Of a stretch of 64,000 nucleotides of DNA, positions 41,223 to 50,614 are shown piece after piece (the first letter of the stretch is position 1; each line of letters begins with the position of its first letter). This DNA comes from a bacterium (lineage in GTDB: Bacteria > Elusimicrobiota > Elusimicrobia > UBA1565 > UBA9628). The notes under the pieces are model-generated. The model was given only the letters and a program-made list of their open reading frames with translations, made no database searches and was not told where the DNA came from. Location of the stretch: assembly GCA_021822495.1 (NCBI GenBank), contig JAKAQO010000009.1, forward strand, positions 15,663 through 79,662, in the 5' to 3' direction. The translations under genes were made by a program, and so were the position numbers.

Positions 41223-43475
41223 TTAGGAAATACTTTGCCGTGAGGCGGCGCGTATCTTAGCCAGATCCTCGATGAGTTTCCCCGCCCAAGCGTAAACGTT
41301 TTGTTCTTTGAGAACTTGCCGCATCATTTTCATGCGCCTTTCCTGCTCGTCTTTAGGCATTTCCAAGGCGTAGCGAATGGAATCGGCCAACTGCTCCGCG
41401 TCATAGGGGTTGACTAAAAGAGCGTCGCGAAGTTCCCGCGCAGCTCCGGTAAAGCGGCTGAGAATAAGAACCCCCGCTTCGTCGTCGCGGGAAGCGACAA
41501 ATTCCTTGGCGACCAAATTCATGCCATCGTGAAGGGAAGTGACCAGACAAATATCCGCGGCGCGGTAAAAGGGCGCAATCTCCTCATGGCTGTGATGCTT
41601 TTCGATAAAAACGATCGGCTTCCAGGTCTTTTCTTCTTTCGTCTTAAACTTCCAGTTAATTCGTTCTGCTTCCGCTTCAAGCTCCATGGCAAGATCATGA
41701 TAGCGCTTGATATGGGTCCGGCTGGGAGCCCCAATCTCAACCAAGGTAAACTTTCCCACGTAGCGGGGATATTTCTCCAAAAATCTCTCCACCCCGCGAA
41801 AACGCTCGGCAATTCCCTTGGTGTAATCAATGCGGTCAACTCCCACCGCAAAAAAATCTCCCGCGATTCCCATTTCCTTAAGCAAGGTTTCCTTAGAAGG
41901 GAGTTCCACCGGATGCGGATTATGCGGCAAGGGAAAAGCGATGCTGATGGGATAAGGTTTAACTTGAGTCAAATGACCATCTCTCTGGACGGCAAAACGC
42001 TCCCAATCAATGCGGGATTCAAGACTGACGTCCACGGTCTCCAAAAAATTATTGCAGTGAAACTGCGTATGAAAGCCTATGAGGTCGGCCCCTAACATTC
42101 CATGCAAAATATCTCTTTGCCAGGGACATATTCCAAAAGCCTCGGGGTTGGGCCAGGGAATATGCCAAAAGATGGCGATACGGGCGTCCGGCCGGGCTTC
42201 TTTAATCATCCTCGGAAGGAGGGCAAAATGATAATCCTGAATCAAAACAACGGGCTCTGAAGAAGACTCCATTTCCGTCAAAAGAGATTGAGCGAATTTC
42301 TCATTGACGTCTTTGTATTGCTTCCAATCTTCCGCGCGAAAAATAGGGCGGGTATGGGCGATATGACACAAGGGCCAAAGGCCCTCGTTTGAAAACCCGT
42401 AATAATATCCCTCCTCCTCTTCCTTGCTCAGCCAAAGCCTTTTAAGGGTATATTGCGGAGATTCAGGTGGAACGGAAACCTTTCCCTGCTCGTCAGAAGT
42501 TTCCTTGTCCGCATCTCCGGAGGATTGGGCGAGCCACAAACCGCCGCAGGCAAGCAAAATCGGCTCGATTCCTGTCACCAAACCGCTGGCCGGAGTAACG
42601 ACTTCTATTTTTCGCCCACGCCGAACATGCATATACGGCTCACGGTTAGCAACCACAAAAAGAGGTTTAGATCCGAGTTTATTTTTAACATGCTCCCGCA
42701 AGAGTTCCGGAGTCCAAATCGATTCCGCATTTTGCCGAAGTTTTGCTTCTGTTTCCGCCGCTTTCCGAGCGGAGATAAGGCTCCGCGCTAAGCTCTCAGC
42801 TTCGGAAGCTAATGGCTTAAAAAGGCTTGAGGGAACCTGTGGAGGTTCTGAGGAATCTTCTGTTCGCAAACGCTTCATCCATTCCGCCATTTGAGTGATG
42901 GGAGCTTTTAAGTTCCAACGGATAATCCACAAGCTTATAAGCGAAATCAAAAAAGCGTTAAACAAGAGCCTAAAAAACGTATGCCGCCACATATCCAGCA
43001 ACTTGTCCTTAATAAAAGAAGCATCATGGACCAGAATCAAACTTCCCAACGTGGAATTATGAAAGACGATGGGAGCGGCGTAAACATGGCGCAACTTTCC
43101 GTCCACCGAAATCACCAAGGTTTTGGCTACAGCGAGAGCGGGAACATCAACCTGCCCTAAGAGAAATTGGACTGAATTCTTGAGACGCGGGGTATAGGCC
43201 AAGGGTACGTCGTTTTCATTGAGGACAATGATGCCAATCAGGCGTTTTCGATTGCCAAATTTTCGCACCATCGCCTCAAGGCGCCTTTTATTATTTTTTT
43301 CAAGCGCCGGAGCCGAAATTTCCTGAAGAGTTTCGGAGAGTATTTCCGCGCGGCTGTTGAGTTCCCGCAAGAGACGATTTTTTTCCTGATGGGTTTGAAG
43401 ATAGGTCGAACCGGCGGTCACCAGGGTCGCCGCCAAAACCAAGGCTGAAACGAGCTTAAAAGTAATCCGAATCAC
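41223..43475 (-). CDS. Membrane-anchored trehalose-6-phosphate synthase with sensor-like N-terminus
   Basis: A 750-aa protein whose C-terminal 480 residues are a GT20 glycosyltransferase: [70 protein letters not shown] and [12 protein letters not shown] are OtsA blocks. The N-terminal 250 residues look like a chemoreceptor or kinase sensor: one helix (about 5-24), a periplasmic domain of about 145 residues, a second helix (about 172-190) and a HAMP-like linker. The expected product is trehalose 6-phosphate from UDP-glucose and glucose-6-phosphate. No otsB phosphatase is adjacent. The start is GTG with TAAGGA upstream. Confidence 0.9.
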   Translation of the reverse strand: MIRITFKLVSALVLAATLVTAGSTYLQTHQEKNRLLRELNSRAEILSETLQEISAPALEKNNKRRLEAMVRKFGNRKRLIGIIVLNENDVPLAYTPRLKNSVQFLLGQVDVPALAVAKTLVISVDGKLRHVYAAPIVFHNSTLGSLILVHDASFIKDKLLDMWRHTFFRLLFNAFLISLISLWIIRWNLKAPITQMAEWMKRLRTEDSSEPPQVPSSLFKPLASEAESLARSLISARKAAETEAKLRQNAESIWTPELLREHVKNKLGSKPLFVVANREPYMHVRRGRKIEVVTPASGLVTGIEPILLACGGLWLAQSSGDADKETSDEQGKVSVPPESPQYTLKRLWLSKEEEEGYYYGFSNEGLWPLCHIAHTRPIFRAEDWKQYKDVNEKFAQSLLTEMESSSEPVVLIQDYHFALLPRMIKEARPDARIAIFWHIPWPNPEAFGICPWQRDILHGMLGADLIGFHTQFHCNNFLETVDVSLESRIDWERFAVQRDGHLTQVKPYPISIAFPLPHNPHPVELPSKETLLKEMGIAGDFFAVGVDRIDYTKGIAERFRGVERFLEKYPRYVGKFTLVEIGAPSRTHIKRYHDLAMELEAEAERINWKFKTKEEKTWKPIVFIEKHHSHEEIAPFYRAADICLVTSLHDGMNLVAKEFVASRDDEAGVLILSRFTGAARELRDALLVNPYDAEQLADSIRYALEMPKDEQERRMKMMRQVLKEQNVYAWAGKLIEDLAKIRAASRQSIS

Positions 43476-43509
43476 AAAATAGAAGTCCTTAAATTAAAAA
43501 AACTTTGGG

Positions 43510-44676
43510 CTACAAGCGATGGCGATAATGATGGGGTCTATGGCGCGAACGCCTGACCCAAGCATAATAGCGCCGACGGGAACGCCTTGAAGGGGCCAAG
43601 CCGCCATAATAGCGATAGGTCAGGCGTCCAATATTGATGATAAATTGTTTCGCTGGGCGATAAGCGCGATTCTTCCCCGTCAAAACCGCAAGGATAAAAT
43701 CCCCTTTAGGAGTCAGAATAATGGCGGAATCATGACACGCACGTCTTTCAAGACCGGTCTTGTGGGCAATCTCCCATCCCGCCGGAAGGGCTTTGGCCAA
43801 GCGGGAACGCACCGGTTTTCTTAAAAGCAAATAATCCATCATCAACCGGCTCGAGGTGGTGTCGATCATCTGACCCTTATAAATTTTGCGGAGAATCATC
43901 GCCATCTCGGAAACCGTCGTATAATTTTCCTTGGCGACATAACCGCTTCTCAGACTCATGCCTTGCCGGTGAATTTGAGTATAGACAAGACCCACCCGAG
44001 GAAGCTGGCTTTGAATATAGGGAATTCCCCCCACCGCTTCAATGAGCATATTAGCGGCGGTATTATCGGACTCTCGAATCAGGTGGTCTAAAAGTTGCGA
44101 AATCGTAAACCTTGTTCCATCCGGCTGCCATTTGAGAGTGCCGGAGCCGCCGACCCGGTTATGCCGGTGAAGCGCCATCGTCTGACTGAGGGACAATTCC
44201 CCGGAGTGAATTCTACTAAACACGGCAATCATGATCGGAAGTTTGATGAGACTCGCCGCCGGAAAAAGCTCGTTGGGATGATAAGTCCAAGTCTGCCCGG
44301 TTTTAAGGTCTTGAAGATAAATCGCGACATTTCCCCGGTGATGGGAAACCATTTTTTTCAAGCGTTCCGTCAGTTGCGTCCACGCCTCGGGCGTTATCGC
44401 AGACAGCGAATATCCCGGAACCCGGACGCTGGAAGACGCGGGCAAAGTCGACGATGAATTGGGAGCGACCGCATCCCGGAGCGGGAAGTTATTCGGAGAA
44501 TAAGACGCGCTTGAATCCCCCCAAGAGACGTTTTGTCCAAGGAAATATCCCGCCGCCGTGAGACAACAAGCGAACACAATCAACGTTCGGCGGATATTCC
44601 AAGAAGGACGCGCGAGTGAACTCATTCCAGTCTTAAGGATAACAGACAAACTATTCTTGCGCAAGGCTTTTCTCAT
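43510..44676 (-). CDS. Class A beta-lactamase-like serine hydrolase
   Basis: A 388-aa protein anchored by one N-terminal helix (TLIVFACCLTAAGYFLG). The three penicillin-recognising motifs are present: SLIK in FPAASLIKLP (near residue 146), SDN in RESDNTAANM (near 205) and KTG in AHKTGLERRAC (near 303). The Beta-lactamase2 family includes true beta-lactamases and cell-wall enzymes; there is no clear Omega-loop ExxLN, so resistance cannot be claimed. The Arg/His/Tyr-rich C-terminus is unusual. An alternative start is ATG 44625. It begins two bases after the clpC stop. Confidence 0.85.
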   Translation of the reverse strand: MRKALRKNSLSVILKTGMSSLARPSWNIRRTLIVFACCLTAAGYFLGQNVSWGDSSASYSPNNFPLRDAVAPNSSSTLPASSSVRVPGYSLSAITPEAWTQLTERLKKMVSHHRGNVAIYLQDLKTGQTWTYHPNELFPAASLIKLPIMIAVFSRIHSGELSLSQTMALHRHNRVGGSGTLKWQPDGTRFTISQLLDHLIRESDNTAANMLIEAVGGIPYIQSQLPRVGLVYTQIHRQGMSLRSGYVAKENYTTVSEMAMILRKIYKGQMIDTTSSRLMMDYLLLRKPVRSRLAKALPAGWEIAHKTGLERRACHDSAIILTPKGDFILAVLTGKNRAYRPAKQFIINIGRLTYRYYGGLAPSRRSRRRYYAWVRRSRHRPHHYRHRL

Positions 44677-44678
44677 GA

Positions 44679-47159
44679 CTAAACTTGAGCGGAACGTTGG
44701 TCCGAGAAAGACAGTTTATCGCCCGCCGAATCGACTTCGACATAAATCGTCGAACCCGCCTTGAATTTCTTGCGAAGAATGTCTTCCGCCAAAACGTCCT
44801 CCACCATCCGCTGAATGGTTCGGTGAAGGGGCCTGGCGCCGGAATTGGCGTCAAAACCGTTTTTGACGAGGAACCTTTCGCTTTCCGGCGTGAACTCAAT
44901 CTTAAACCCTTGAGTCTCGATTTTAGAGCGCACCTGCCCGAGCATCAGCTTCAAAATCTCGGTCATCTCATCTTCTCCAAGCGGATGAAACACGATAATC
45001 TCGTTCACGCGATTAATGAATTCCGGATTAAAAGTTTGTTTGACCTCATCCATCACGGTATCGCGCATTTTCTGGTAATCTTTGGCCTCGGCGTCATTAG
45101 CCGCGACAAAACCAAGGGATTTCCCGCGGGTAATCAAGCGCGCGCCGACGTTTGAGGTCATAATCAAAACCGTATTTTTAAAGCTCACCTTGTGCCCCAG
45201 GTTATCGCTCAGAATTCCGTCATCCATGACCTGAAGCAAAATATTAAAAATATCGGAATGGGCCTTTTCGATTTCATCGAGCAAAACCACGGAATAGGGC
45301 TTGCGCCGAACTGCCTCGGTCAACTGCCCCCCTTCTTCATAACCGACGTATCCCGGAGGAGCTCCGATGAGTCTTGAGACGGCGAATTTTTCCATATATT
45401 CCGACATATCAATACGAATCATGGCCTCTTCGTTTCCAAACATGAATTCCGCCAGGGTGCGGGCAAGTTCGGTTTTTCCAACTCCCGTCGGCCCCAAAAA
45501 TAAGAACGAACCGATGGGTCTTTTTGCGTCTTTAAGCCCCGCGCGAGCTCGGCGAATGGCTTGCGAAATAACCTTAATGGCTTCTTCTTGCCCGACAACG
45601 CGCTTGTGCAGAGCCTCTTCCATGTGGACCAATTTCTCGGTTTCGGACTCCGTCAAGTTCGTCACGGGAACGCCGGTCCAACGAGAGACGACAGTGGCGA
45701 TATCTTCCGCGCTAATGGTTGGAACCATCTCTTCCCGTTTTTCCCGCCATTTTTTCTTTGAATCCTCCAAGGCTTTACGAAGTTCTTTCTCTTTATCGCG
45801 AAGCCGCGCGGCTTTTTCATATTCTTGATTCGATATCGCGCCCGATTTATCCCGGACAACCGCTTCAATTTCAGCTTCCCGTTCTTTAAACTCCGGCGGC
45901 ATCTGAGTCGTCTTAAGCCGCGCTCGGGATCCCGCTTCGTCGATCAAATCAATGGCTTTATCAGGGAGAAATCTCTCGGAGATATACCTATCCGCCAACT
46001 CCGCGGCCGCCTTGAGAGCCTCATCGGAGTATTTAATTTTGTGATGGGACTCGTATTTATCCTTAAGTCCCTGGAGGATTAAAATCGTATCGTCTACCGA
46101 TGGCGGCTCAACGACCACCGGCTGAAAGCGCCTCTCCAAAGCCGCGTCATGCTCGATGTATTTTCGGTATTCGTCCAAGGTTGTCGCGCCAATACATTGA
46201 AGCTCTCCTCTCGACAACGCGGGTTTGATCATGTTGGAGGCGTCAATGGCCCCCTCGGCGGCGCCGGCGCCAATAACCGTATGGAGCTCATCAATAAACA
46301 AAACGACGGAATTTTTCGAGCGGCGAATTTCCTCGATAATGTTTTTGAGCCGTTGCTCAAATTCTCCCCGATATTTGGTCCCGGCCACGACCAAGGCCAA
46401 ATCCAATGTCAGGACGCGCTTTCCGGCTAAAATTTCAGGAATATCGCCGGAAGCGATTTTCTGAGCTAAGCCTTCGACAATCGCGGTCTTTCCCACGCCG
46501 GGGTCTCCAATCAAAACGGGATTGTTTTTCGTGCGGCGAGCGAGAATCTGAATCATCCGCTCAATTTCATCCGCCCGTCCAATGACCGGGTCCAACTTCC
46601 CTTCTCGCGCCATGATGGTTAAATCTCGGCCGAACTCATCTAAGGTCGGGGTTTTTGATTTCGCCTTGGGGCCGCCCGGAGACGGAGCCGAACCCGCGCC
46701 GGAGCTCGATTGGGATCCTTGTCCCTCGCCCAACAAGTTCAAAACCTCTTCGCGAACCACTTCCAGCCGAAGGCCTAAATTTTCTAAAACGCGGGCCGCC
46801 ACACCTTCTTCTTCCCGGATGAGCCCTAATAACAGATGCTCGGTGCCGACGTAGGAATGTCCCATGTGTTGGGCCTCTTCAACGGCGTATTCCAAAACTT
46901 TTTTAGCCCTCGGCGTAAAAGGGATTTCGCCTAAAAGCATGACATTGTCCCCGGTGCCGACGATTTTTTCAATCTCGCTTCTGACCCGCCTTAAGTCTAC
47001 GCCTAAATTCGCGAGCACCTGAGCGGCGACGCCTTCGCCCAAAGCGATGAGCCCCAGCAAAATATGTTCGGTCCCGACATAATCATGATTGAGGCGTTTG
47101 GCTTCTTCCTGAGCGATGAGAATGACTCGTTGCGCTCTTTCCGTGAAACGATTAGACAT
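44679..47159 (-). CDS. clpC: ATP-dependent Clp protease ATP-binding subunit ClpC
   Basis: An 826-aa Hsp100 unfoldase that feeds proteins to ClpP. Two Clp-N repeats (residues 1-145) lead to AAA-1 with Walker A GDPGVGKTA (near 218), a middle domain with a UVR motif (NQEYEKAARLRDKEKEL), and AAA-2 with GPTGVGKTE (near 555) and the ClpC-type pore. It ends soon after the D2 small domain. A possible promoter and the palindrome at 47255 lie upstream; CGGAG precedes the ATG by seven bases. Confidence 0.96.
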   Translation of the reverse strand: MSNRFTERAQRVILIAQEEAKRLNHDYVGTEHILLGLIALGEGVAAQVLANLGVDLRRVRSEIEKIVGTGDNVMLLGEIPFTPRAKKVLEYAVEEAQHMGHSYVGTEHLLLGLIREEEGVAARVLENLGLRLEVVREEVLNLLGEGQGSQSSSGAGSAPSPGGPKAKSKTPTLDEFGRDLTIMAREGKLDPVIGRADEIERMIQILARRTKNNPVLIGDPGVGKTAIVEGLAQKIASGDIPEILAGKRVLTLDLALVVAGTKYRGEFEQRLKNIIEEIRRSKNSVVLFIDELHTVIGAGAAEGAIDASNMIKPALSRGELQCIGATTLDEYRKYIEHDAALERRFQPVVVEPPSVDDTILILQGLKDKYESHHKIKYSDEALKAAAELADRYISERFLPDKAIDLIDEAGSRARLKTTQMPPEFKEREAEIEAVVRDKSGAISNQEYEKAARLRDKEKELRKALEDSKKKWREKREEMVPTISAEDIATVVSRWTGVPVTNLTESETEKLVHMEEALHKRVVGQEEAIKVISQAIRRARAGLKDAKRPIGSFLFLGPTGVGKTELARTLAEFMFGNEEAMIRIDMSEYMEKFAVSRLIGAPPGYVGYEEGGQLTEAVRRKPYSVVLLDEIEKAHSDIFNILLQVMDDGILSDNLGHKVSFKNTVLIMTSNVGARLITRGKSLGFVAANDAEAKDYQKMRDTVMDEVKQTFNPEFINRVNEIIVFHPLGEDEMTEILKLMLGQVRSKIETQGFKIEFTPESERFLVKNGFDANSGARPLHRTIQRMVEDVLAEDILRKKFKAGSTIYVEVDSAGDKLSFSDQRSAQV

Positions 47160-47212
47160 AGATCAAGCTCCGTGTTTTTAGATTGACGATCCAGCTCGCC
47201 CCGAACTTCTAG

Positions 47213-47240
47213 GTTATATTATAAGGAATCCTCATTGCAA
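47213..47240 (-). promoter_or_regulatory. Candidate clpC promoter
   Basis: On the minus strand TTGCAA (47235-47240), 16 bases and TATAAC (47213-47218), with an overlapping TATAAT at 47218-47223. The leader is then about 50 bases and contains a Shine-Dalgarno, unlike the leaderless genes. Confidence 0.45.
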
Positions 47241-47254
47241 ATCTGTGTCTCTTC

Positions 47255-47298
47255 TTCATAATTCTTGCGGACAGCGCTGTCCCGACCTTAAGATTATG
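47255..47298. repeat. CATAA / GGAC-N6-GTCC imperfect palindrome, copy 2
   Basis: TTCATAATTCTTGCGGAC, a six-base centre and GTCCCGACCTTAAGATTATG make a hairpin like that at 32163-32202. The centre GGACAGCGCTGTCC (47269-47282) is a perfect 14-base palindrome. It lies between clpC and the kinase gene. Confidence 0.65.
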
Positions 47299-47311
47299 CG
47301 GAAAGGAACTA

Positions 47312-48868
47312 TTAAACTTTTGGCGACAAAGAGACGATCTGCGCCCAGAGCTCCCCCACGCCATGATAGCGTTTTTCCGGATCAGGGTCGAGGGCTTTAT
47401 CGAGGATTTCATCCAATCCCGGCGGAAGACCCGCAATTCCAAAAGAAGACAGTTTCAAACGCTTTCCCTGAACCTTGTGGACCAAAAAAGCGTTCCCCTC
47501 TCCCTCGAAAGGTAATCGCCCGCTGAGCATCTCAAAAAAGCAAATCCCCAGGGAAAAAATATCGGACTCGCGGCGAACTTGTTCCCCATCGGCTTCGGGG
47601 GCCATGTAGAGGGGAGTGCCAGCCAAGGCATTCACCTGGGTCTTGACCAGGGTGCTTTTGGCTTGGCCCGCGACCCCAAAATCCATGACCTTAACCGCGT
47701 TCCCTTCCCCCAACATGATATTGGAAGGCTTGATGTCTCGGTGAACGACCCCTTGTCTGTGCGCATAATCGACGGCTCGGCAAACCGAATGAAAAATCCG
47801 ACTGGCCGTCGAAAAATCAAGCCGCCCTCTTTCTTTAATAGCTTGCTCAAGCGTTTTTCCCTTCACAAACTCAAACACGAGATAAAGATCCATTCCCTCT
47901 TCGACGATAGAGTAAATCTCGACAATATTCTCATGGCGCAACCTCGCGACCAGGCGAGCCTCGGTAATAAAACGCTTTCTTTCTTCCGTATCTTCCTTGA
48001 TTTCATCCCGCAATTTTTTGACCGCGACTTTTCTTTCCAAGAACCGGTCGCGAGCCTCATAAACCACCCCCATTCCCCCCTCACCGACGCGGGCGATTTT
48101 TTCATAACGAGACCAGAAATCCCCCGCGCGAACAAGTTTAGAAGACGGCTTTTTCGAAACCTCCGATCGATAAAAGATAATATGCAAAACTCCCAACGCG
48201 ACAAGGATGCCGCCAATCAGCGACAAAACAAAAAGACTGAGAAATGTTTTTTCCTTCCACCAACCGGATAAGGCATGATTAGAAACTCCCGCGCCCGGGT
48301 CCATAAATAGAGGCAAGAGACCCGATGGCCCGGCCTTCAAGGCGTCGGCGTAAATGCCTTTAAAGCGGGAATCTAACGACGACGCCTGAGATAAGGCGCT
48401 CAAGGACCCATTGGCGTCTCCCAAACCCGCCAGCGCAAAAGCGCGATTCTCATAACCGAAGGCGTCGGACGGATTTTTGGAAAGAACAAAACCGGAATCC
48501 GAGAGGCCTTCCCGATATTTTCTAAGCTTGTTAAAAGCCCAGGCGCGCGTATCCAGGGCGACCGGGTTTCCCGGCGCAAGCCCTAAAGCGAAACTAGAAT
48601 CATAGATGGCATCCGCGTATTTCCGAAGGCGAATTTCCGCGATCGCCCGATCGTTCCACGCCTCGGCCGAGGCGGGATTTAAGTGGATGGCCTGGCTTAA
48701 GATTTGAATGGCCTGCTGGTCGCGATCTTGGGCCATAAGGTCTTTCGATTCCCGGATGAGTTCAAAAGAGCGCTGAAGCTCATCCGGAGTAGGCGCGCTC
48801 GTCGAGGGAGAAGCGGCCTGGGAAAACAGCGCCAAAAATAAAGCTGTTGGAATAAAAAAGAGCCCCAT
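47312..48868 (-). CDS. Membrane Ser/Thr protein kinase with N-terminal TPR domain
   Basis: A 518-aa protein. A signal-like helix (GLFFIPTALFLALFSQAASP) is followed by four or so TPRs (AIQILSQAIHLNPASAEAWNDRAIAEIRLRKY and successors), a transmembrane helix (FLSLFVLSLIGGILVALGVL, about 218-240) and a Hanks-type kinase: GEGGMGVVYEARD, VAVKKL, VVHRDIKPSNIML and VMDFGVAG, all catalytic residues intact. This domain order is opposite to PknB. The predicted topology puts the TPRs outside and the kinase in the cytoplasm. It begins three bases after the lipoprotein upstream, so the two are probably co-expressed. Confidence 0.92.
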   Translation of the reverse strand: MGLFFIPTALFLALFSQAASPSTSAPTPDELQRSFELIRESKDLMAQDRDQQAIQILSQAIHLNPASAEAWNDRAIAEIRLRKYADAIYDSSFALGLAPGNPVALDTRAWAFNKLRKYREGLSDSGFVLSKNPSDAFGYENRAFALAGLGDANGSLSALSQASSLDSRFKGIYADALKAGPSGLLPLFMDPGAGVSNHALSGWWKEKTFLSLFVLSLIGGILVALGVLHIIFYRSEVSKKPSSKLVRAGDFWSRYEKIARVGEGGMGVVYEARDRFLERKVAVKKLRDEIKEDTEERKRFITEARLVARLRHENIVEIYSIVEEGMDLYLVFEFVKGKTLEQAIKERGRLDFSTASRIFHSVCRAVDYAHRQGVVHRDIKPSNIMLGEGNAVKVMDFGVAGQAKSTLVKTQVNALAGTPLYMAPEADGEQVRRESDIFSLGICFFEMLSGRLPFEGEGNAFLVHKVQGKRLKLSSFGIAGLPPGLDEILDKALDPDPEKRYHGVGELWAQIVSLSPKV

Positions 48869-48871
48869 GAT

Positions 48872-49558
48872 TTAGCGGGACGTTGAGACTGCGGGCCCTC
48901 CCGGTCCGTCGGTTAAAGGCACGAAGGTATTGACCAAAGCGTCAAAAACCGGGCGATAGGCGCGGTATCCCGCATGGGTCGCGGGGTAAATCAAGACAAA
49001 AAATCCTGAAGGCATGGGGACTACGACATAGGCGTGTTCTCTGAGATTGACCAGCTTCCCCGTCTGGGCGTCTTTAGACGCTCCCCAGGGCGTATTTTGC
49101 GGAACCGGGGTCGGAGACAAAACTCGAAAATACTTCGCTTTTCGGTTTCCCGAAAGCAAAATATCCTCAACCGGATCCATCATGATGGGTTTGGGTCCGT
49201 AAACGTCTTTGAGCATTTGATGGATGAAATCATCCGCGTCCGCGTAAATTTCTATTTCGCCATTTCTGAGAAGATGCGGAGCGTAATCAGAATACCAGCG
49301 AACGCTGAAGCTGGGAATTCCCAAATAAAAGCGCCCGTCAAAAGGTCCGAGAAAATCAGTATTCTCGTAATGATTGCCTTCCTGATCGGTAATCACATTC
49401 CAGCCCCAGGGGACCAAACACTTGAAATCCCGGTGAATGCCGGTGTAGGAAACATATTTCGGAGGACCGCAAGAAATCAGCAAGGCCAAGACCGAAAGAG
49501 CGAAGAGATTAAATTTATTTAATTTACGCACCCATGAAATATAACAGGAAGACTTCAT
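48872..49558 (-). CDS. Lipoprotein of unknown function, paralogue of 6221-6778
   Basis: A 228-aa protein with a lipobox (ALLISCGPP, Cys near residue 31), so it is probably a membrane-anchored lipoprotein. The sequence after it (GIHRDFKCLVPWGWNV, NTDFLGPFDGRFYLGI, SFSVRWYSDY) follows the same pattern as the exported protein at 6221-6778. Function unknown. It precedes the TPR kinase by three bases and could be its extracytoplasmic partner; that is inference from position only. Confidence 0.75.
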   Translation of the reverse strand: MKSSCYISWVRKLNKFNLFALSVLALLISCGPPKYVSYTGIHRDFKCLVPWGWNVITDQEGNHYENTDFLGPFDGRFYLGIPSFSVRWYSDYAPHLLRNGEIEIYADADDFIHQMLKDVYGPKPIMMDPVEDILLSGNRKAKYFRVLSPTPVPQNTPWGASKDAQTGKLVNLREHAYVVVPMPSGFFVLIYPATHAGYRAYRPVFDALVNTFVPLTDGPGGPAVSTSR

Positions 49559-49578
49559 TTTGTCGAGACCCCGCGCGT

Positions 49579-50544
49579 TTAATCTTCCTGACCGCGATAT
49601 CCTTTCCGGCCCAGGAAGTTGACGGTGACCGTCGCCATGGGGGAATAAGTTTTTGGATAATTGGCCTGCTCAATCGGCCAAGTCATCCCGGCGCCCCAGG
49701 TCACCGCATAGGAATCATTATTAGGCCAAGTCATCTCAAGGCCCGCGTCTCCCCACAAATAAGACCACGACGGGGCGTTGGCGTTTCCATAGAATAAACT
49801 CTGTCCTGATTGAGACTGTCCCGAGATTTCAAGAATATATCCCAATCCCCATTGATCGTTAAAAACCTGTTCCAAAGACAAACTGTAATTGAGTAAATTT
49901 CCATTGACAACTTGCATCGGATGAAGGGCTGACTGAATTCCGTTGTTAAAACCAAACCCGGTTTCAACCGAGGTTGGATTTTCCACAAAGTCCCCGACCT
50001 GGGCATAAAGAGAAAAGGGTTTAAACCGCTTGCGCATGACCAGTTGAACGGACTCATCAAAGGTCCCCGAACCAGTCTGATCGGCCCCGTTCAAGCTCGC
50101 GTTGAGATTCTGGTATTGCCCCGTCGGCAAGACAAACAAAGCCTCCAGGGAAACGGCGGGACGCGCCCAAAAATGATAGGTATCGGCGTCTTCCATGATT
50201 TCCCGCTTAAACCAAATTGTCGTATCTCCAACTCCGGAAGCATTGATTCCAGGAAGTTGATTTTCAACCAAAGGAACAGACATTGAAAAATCCCAACCCT
50301 GGCCGACCCCCAAGTCTAATCTTTGCGGCATGAACAAAGTCGTCATATGCTGGTTAGGTCTTTGTTCGTCATAGACCCAAGGCTCGACAAAATCAGAACC
50401 CATGGGTTCGGCTTCCGCAGTTCCAGTATAAAATGGTCCGCTGGTTGCCGGACCCCAACGATTATCTCCTCCATCATCGGCCCAAACAGAAGAAGTAAAA
50501 CAAAGAAGAAAAAGGCTTAAAATCAAGAATGGTGTCATTTTCAT
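49579..50544 (-). CDS. Putative outer membrane beta-barrel protein
   Basis: A 321-aa protein with a signal peptide (FLILSLFLLCFTSSVWA) and mature strands rich in Trp, Tyr and Gly (QGWDFSMSVPLVEN, VQLVMRKRFKPFSLYAQVG, LNYSLSLEQVF, YAVTWGAGMTWPI). The layout, with an early PQRLDLGVGQGWDFSMSVPLV, resembles barrels of the Phenol_MetA_deg type, but I cannot confirm the family. TAAAAT seven bases before the first ATG, and GGAGA six before the second (50538), make either start possible. Confidence 0.7.
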   Translation of the reverse strand: MKMTPFLILSLFLLCFTSSVWADDGGDNRWGPATSGPFYTGTAEAEPMGSDFVEPWVYDEQRPNQHMTTLFMPQRLDLGVGQGWDFSMSVPLVENQLPGINASGVGDTTIWFKREIMEDADTYHFWARPAVSLEALFVLPTGQYQNLNASLNGADQTGSGTFDESVQLVMRKRFKPFSLYAQVGDFVENPTSVETGFGFNNGIQSALHPMQVVNGNLLNYSLSLEQVFNDQWGLGYILEISGQSQSGQSLFYGNANAPSWSYLWGDAGLEMTWPNNDSYAVTWGAGMTWPIEQANYPKTYSPMATVTVNFLGRKGYRGQED

Positions 50545-50575
50545 TCTCCGTATTTTAGCAGTTTAGATAAAAAAT

Positions 50576-50605
50576 TTGATTTTCGCCCTTTAAGACCGCT
50601 ATCAT
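50576..50605 (+). promoter_or_regulatory. Promoter of the patatin-like gene
   Basis: TTGATT (50576-50581), 18 bases and TATCAT (50600-50605), ending nine bases before the ATG. The leader would be no more than a few bases, and no Shine-Dalgarno is present. Confidence 0.6.
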
Positions 50606-50614
50606 TTAGCTTCG

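Noticed and set aside
43510-44676. Antibiotic-resistance beta-lactamase
   Set aside because: SxxK, SDN and KTG occur also in cell-wall hydrolases of the same fold, and the Glu of the Omega loop is not evident.
47579-48271. 230-codon open frame opposite the Ser/Thr kinase gene
   Set aside because: The kinase catalytic motifs are all on the other strand and this frame has no recognisable domain.
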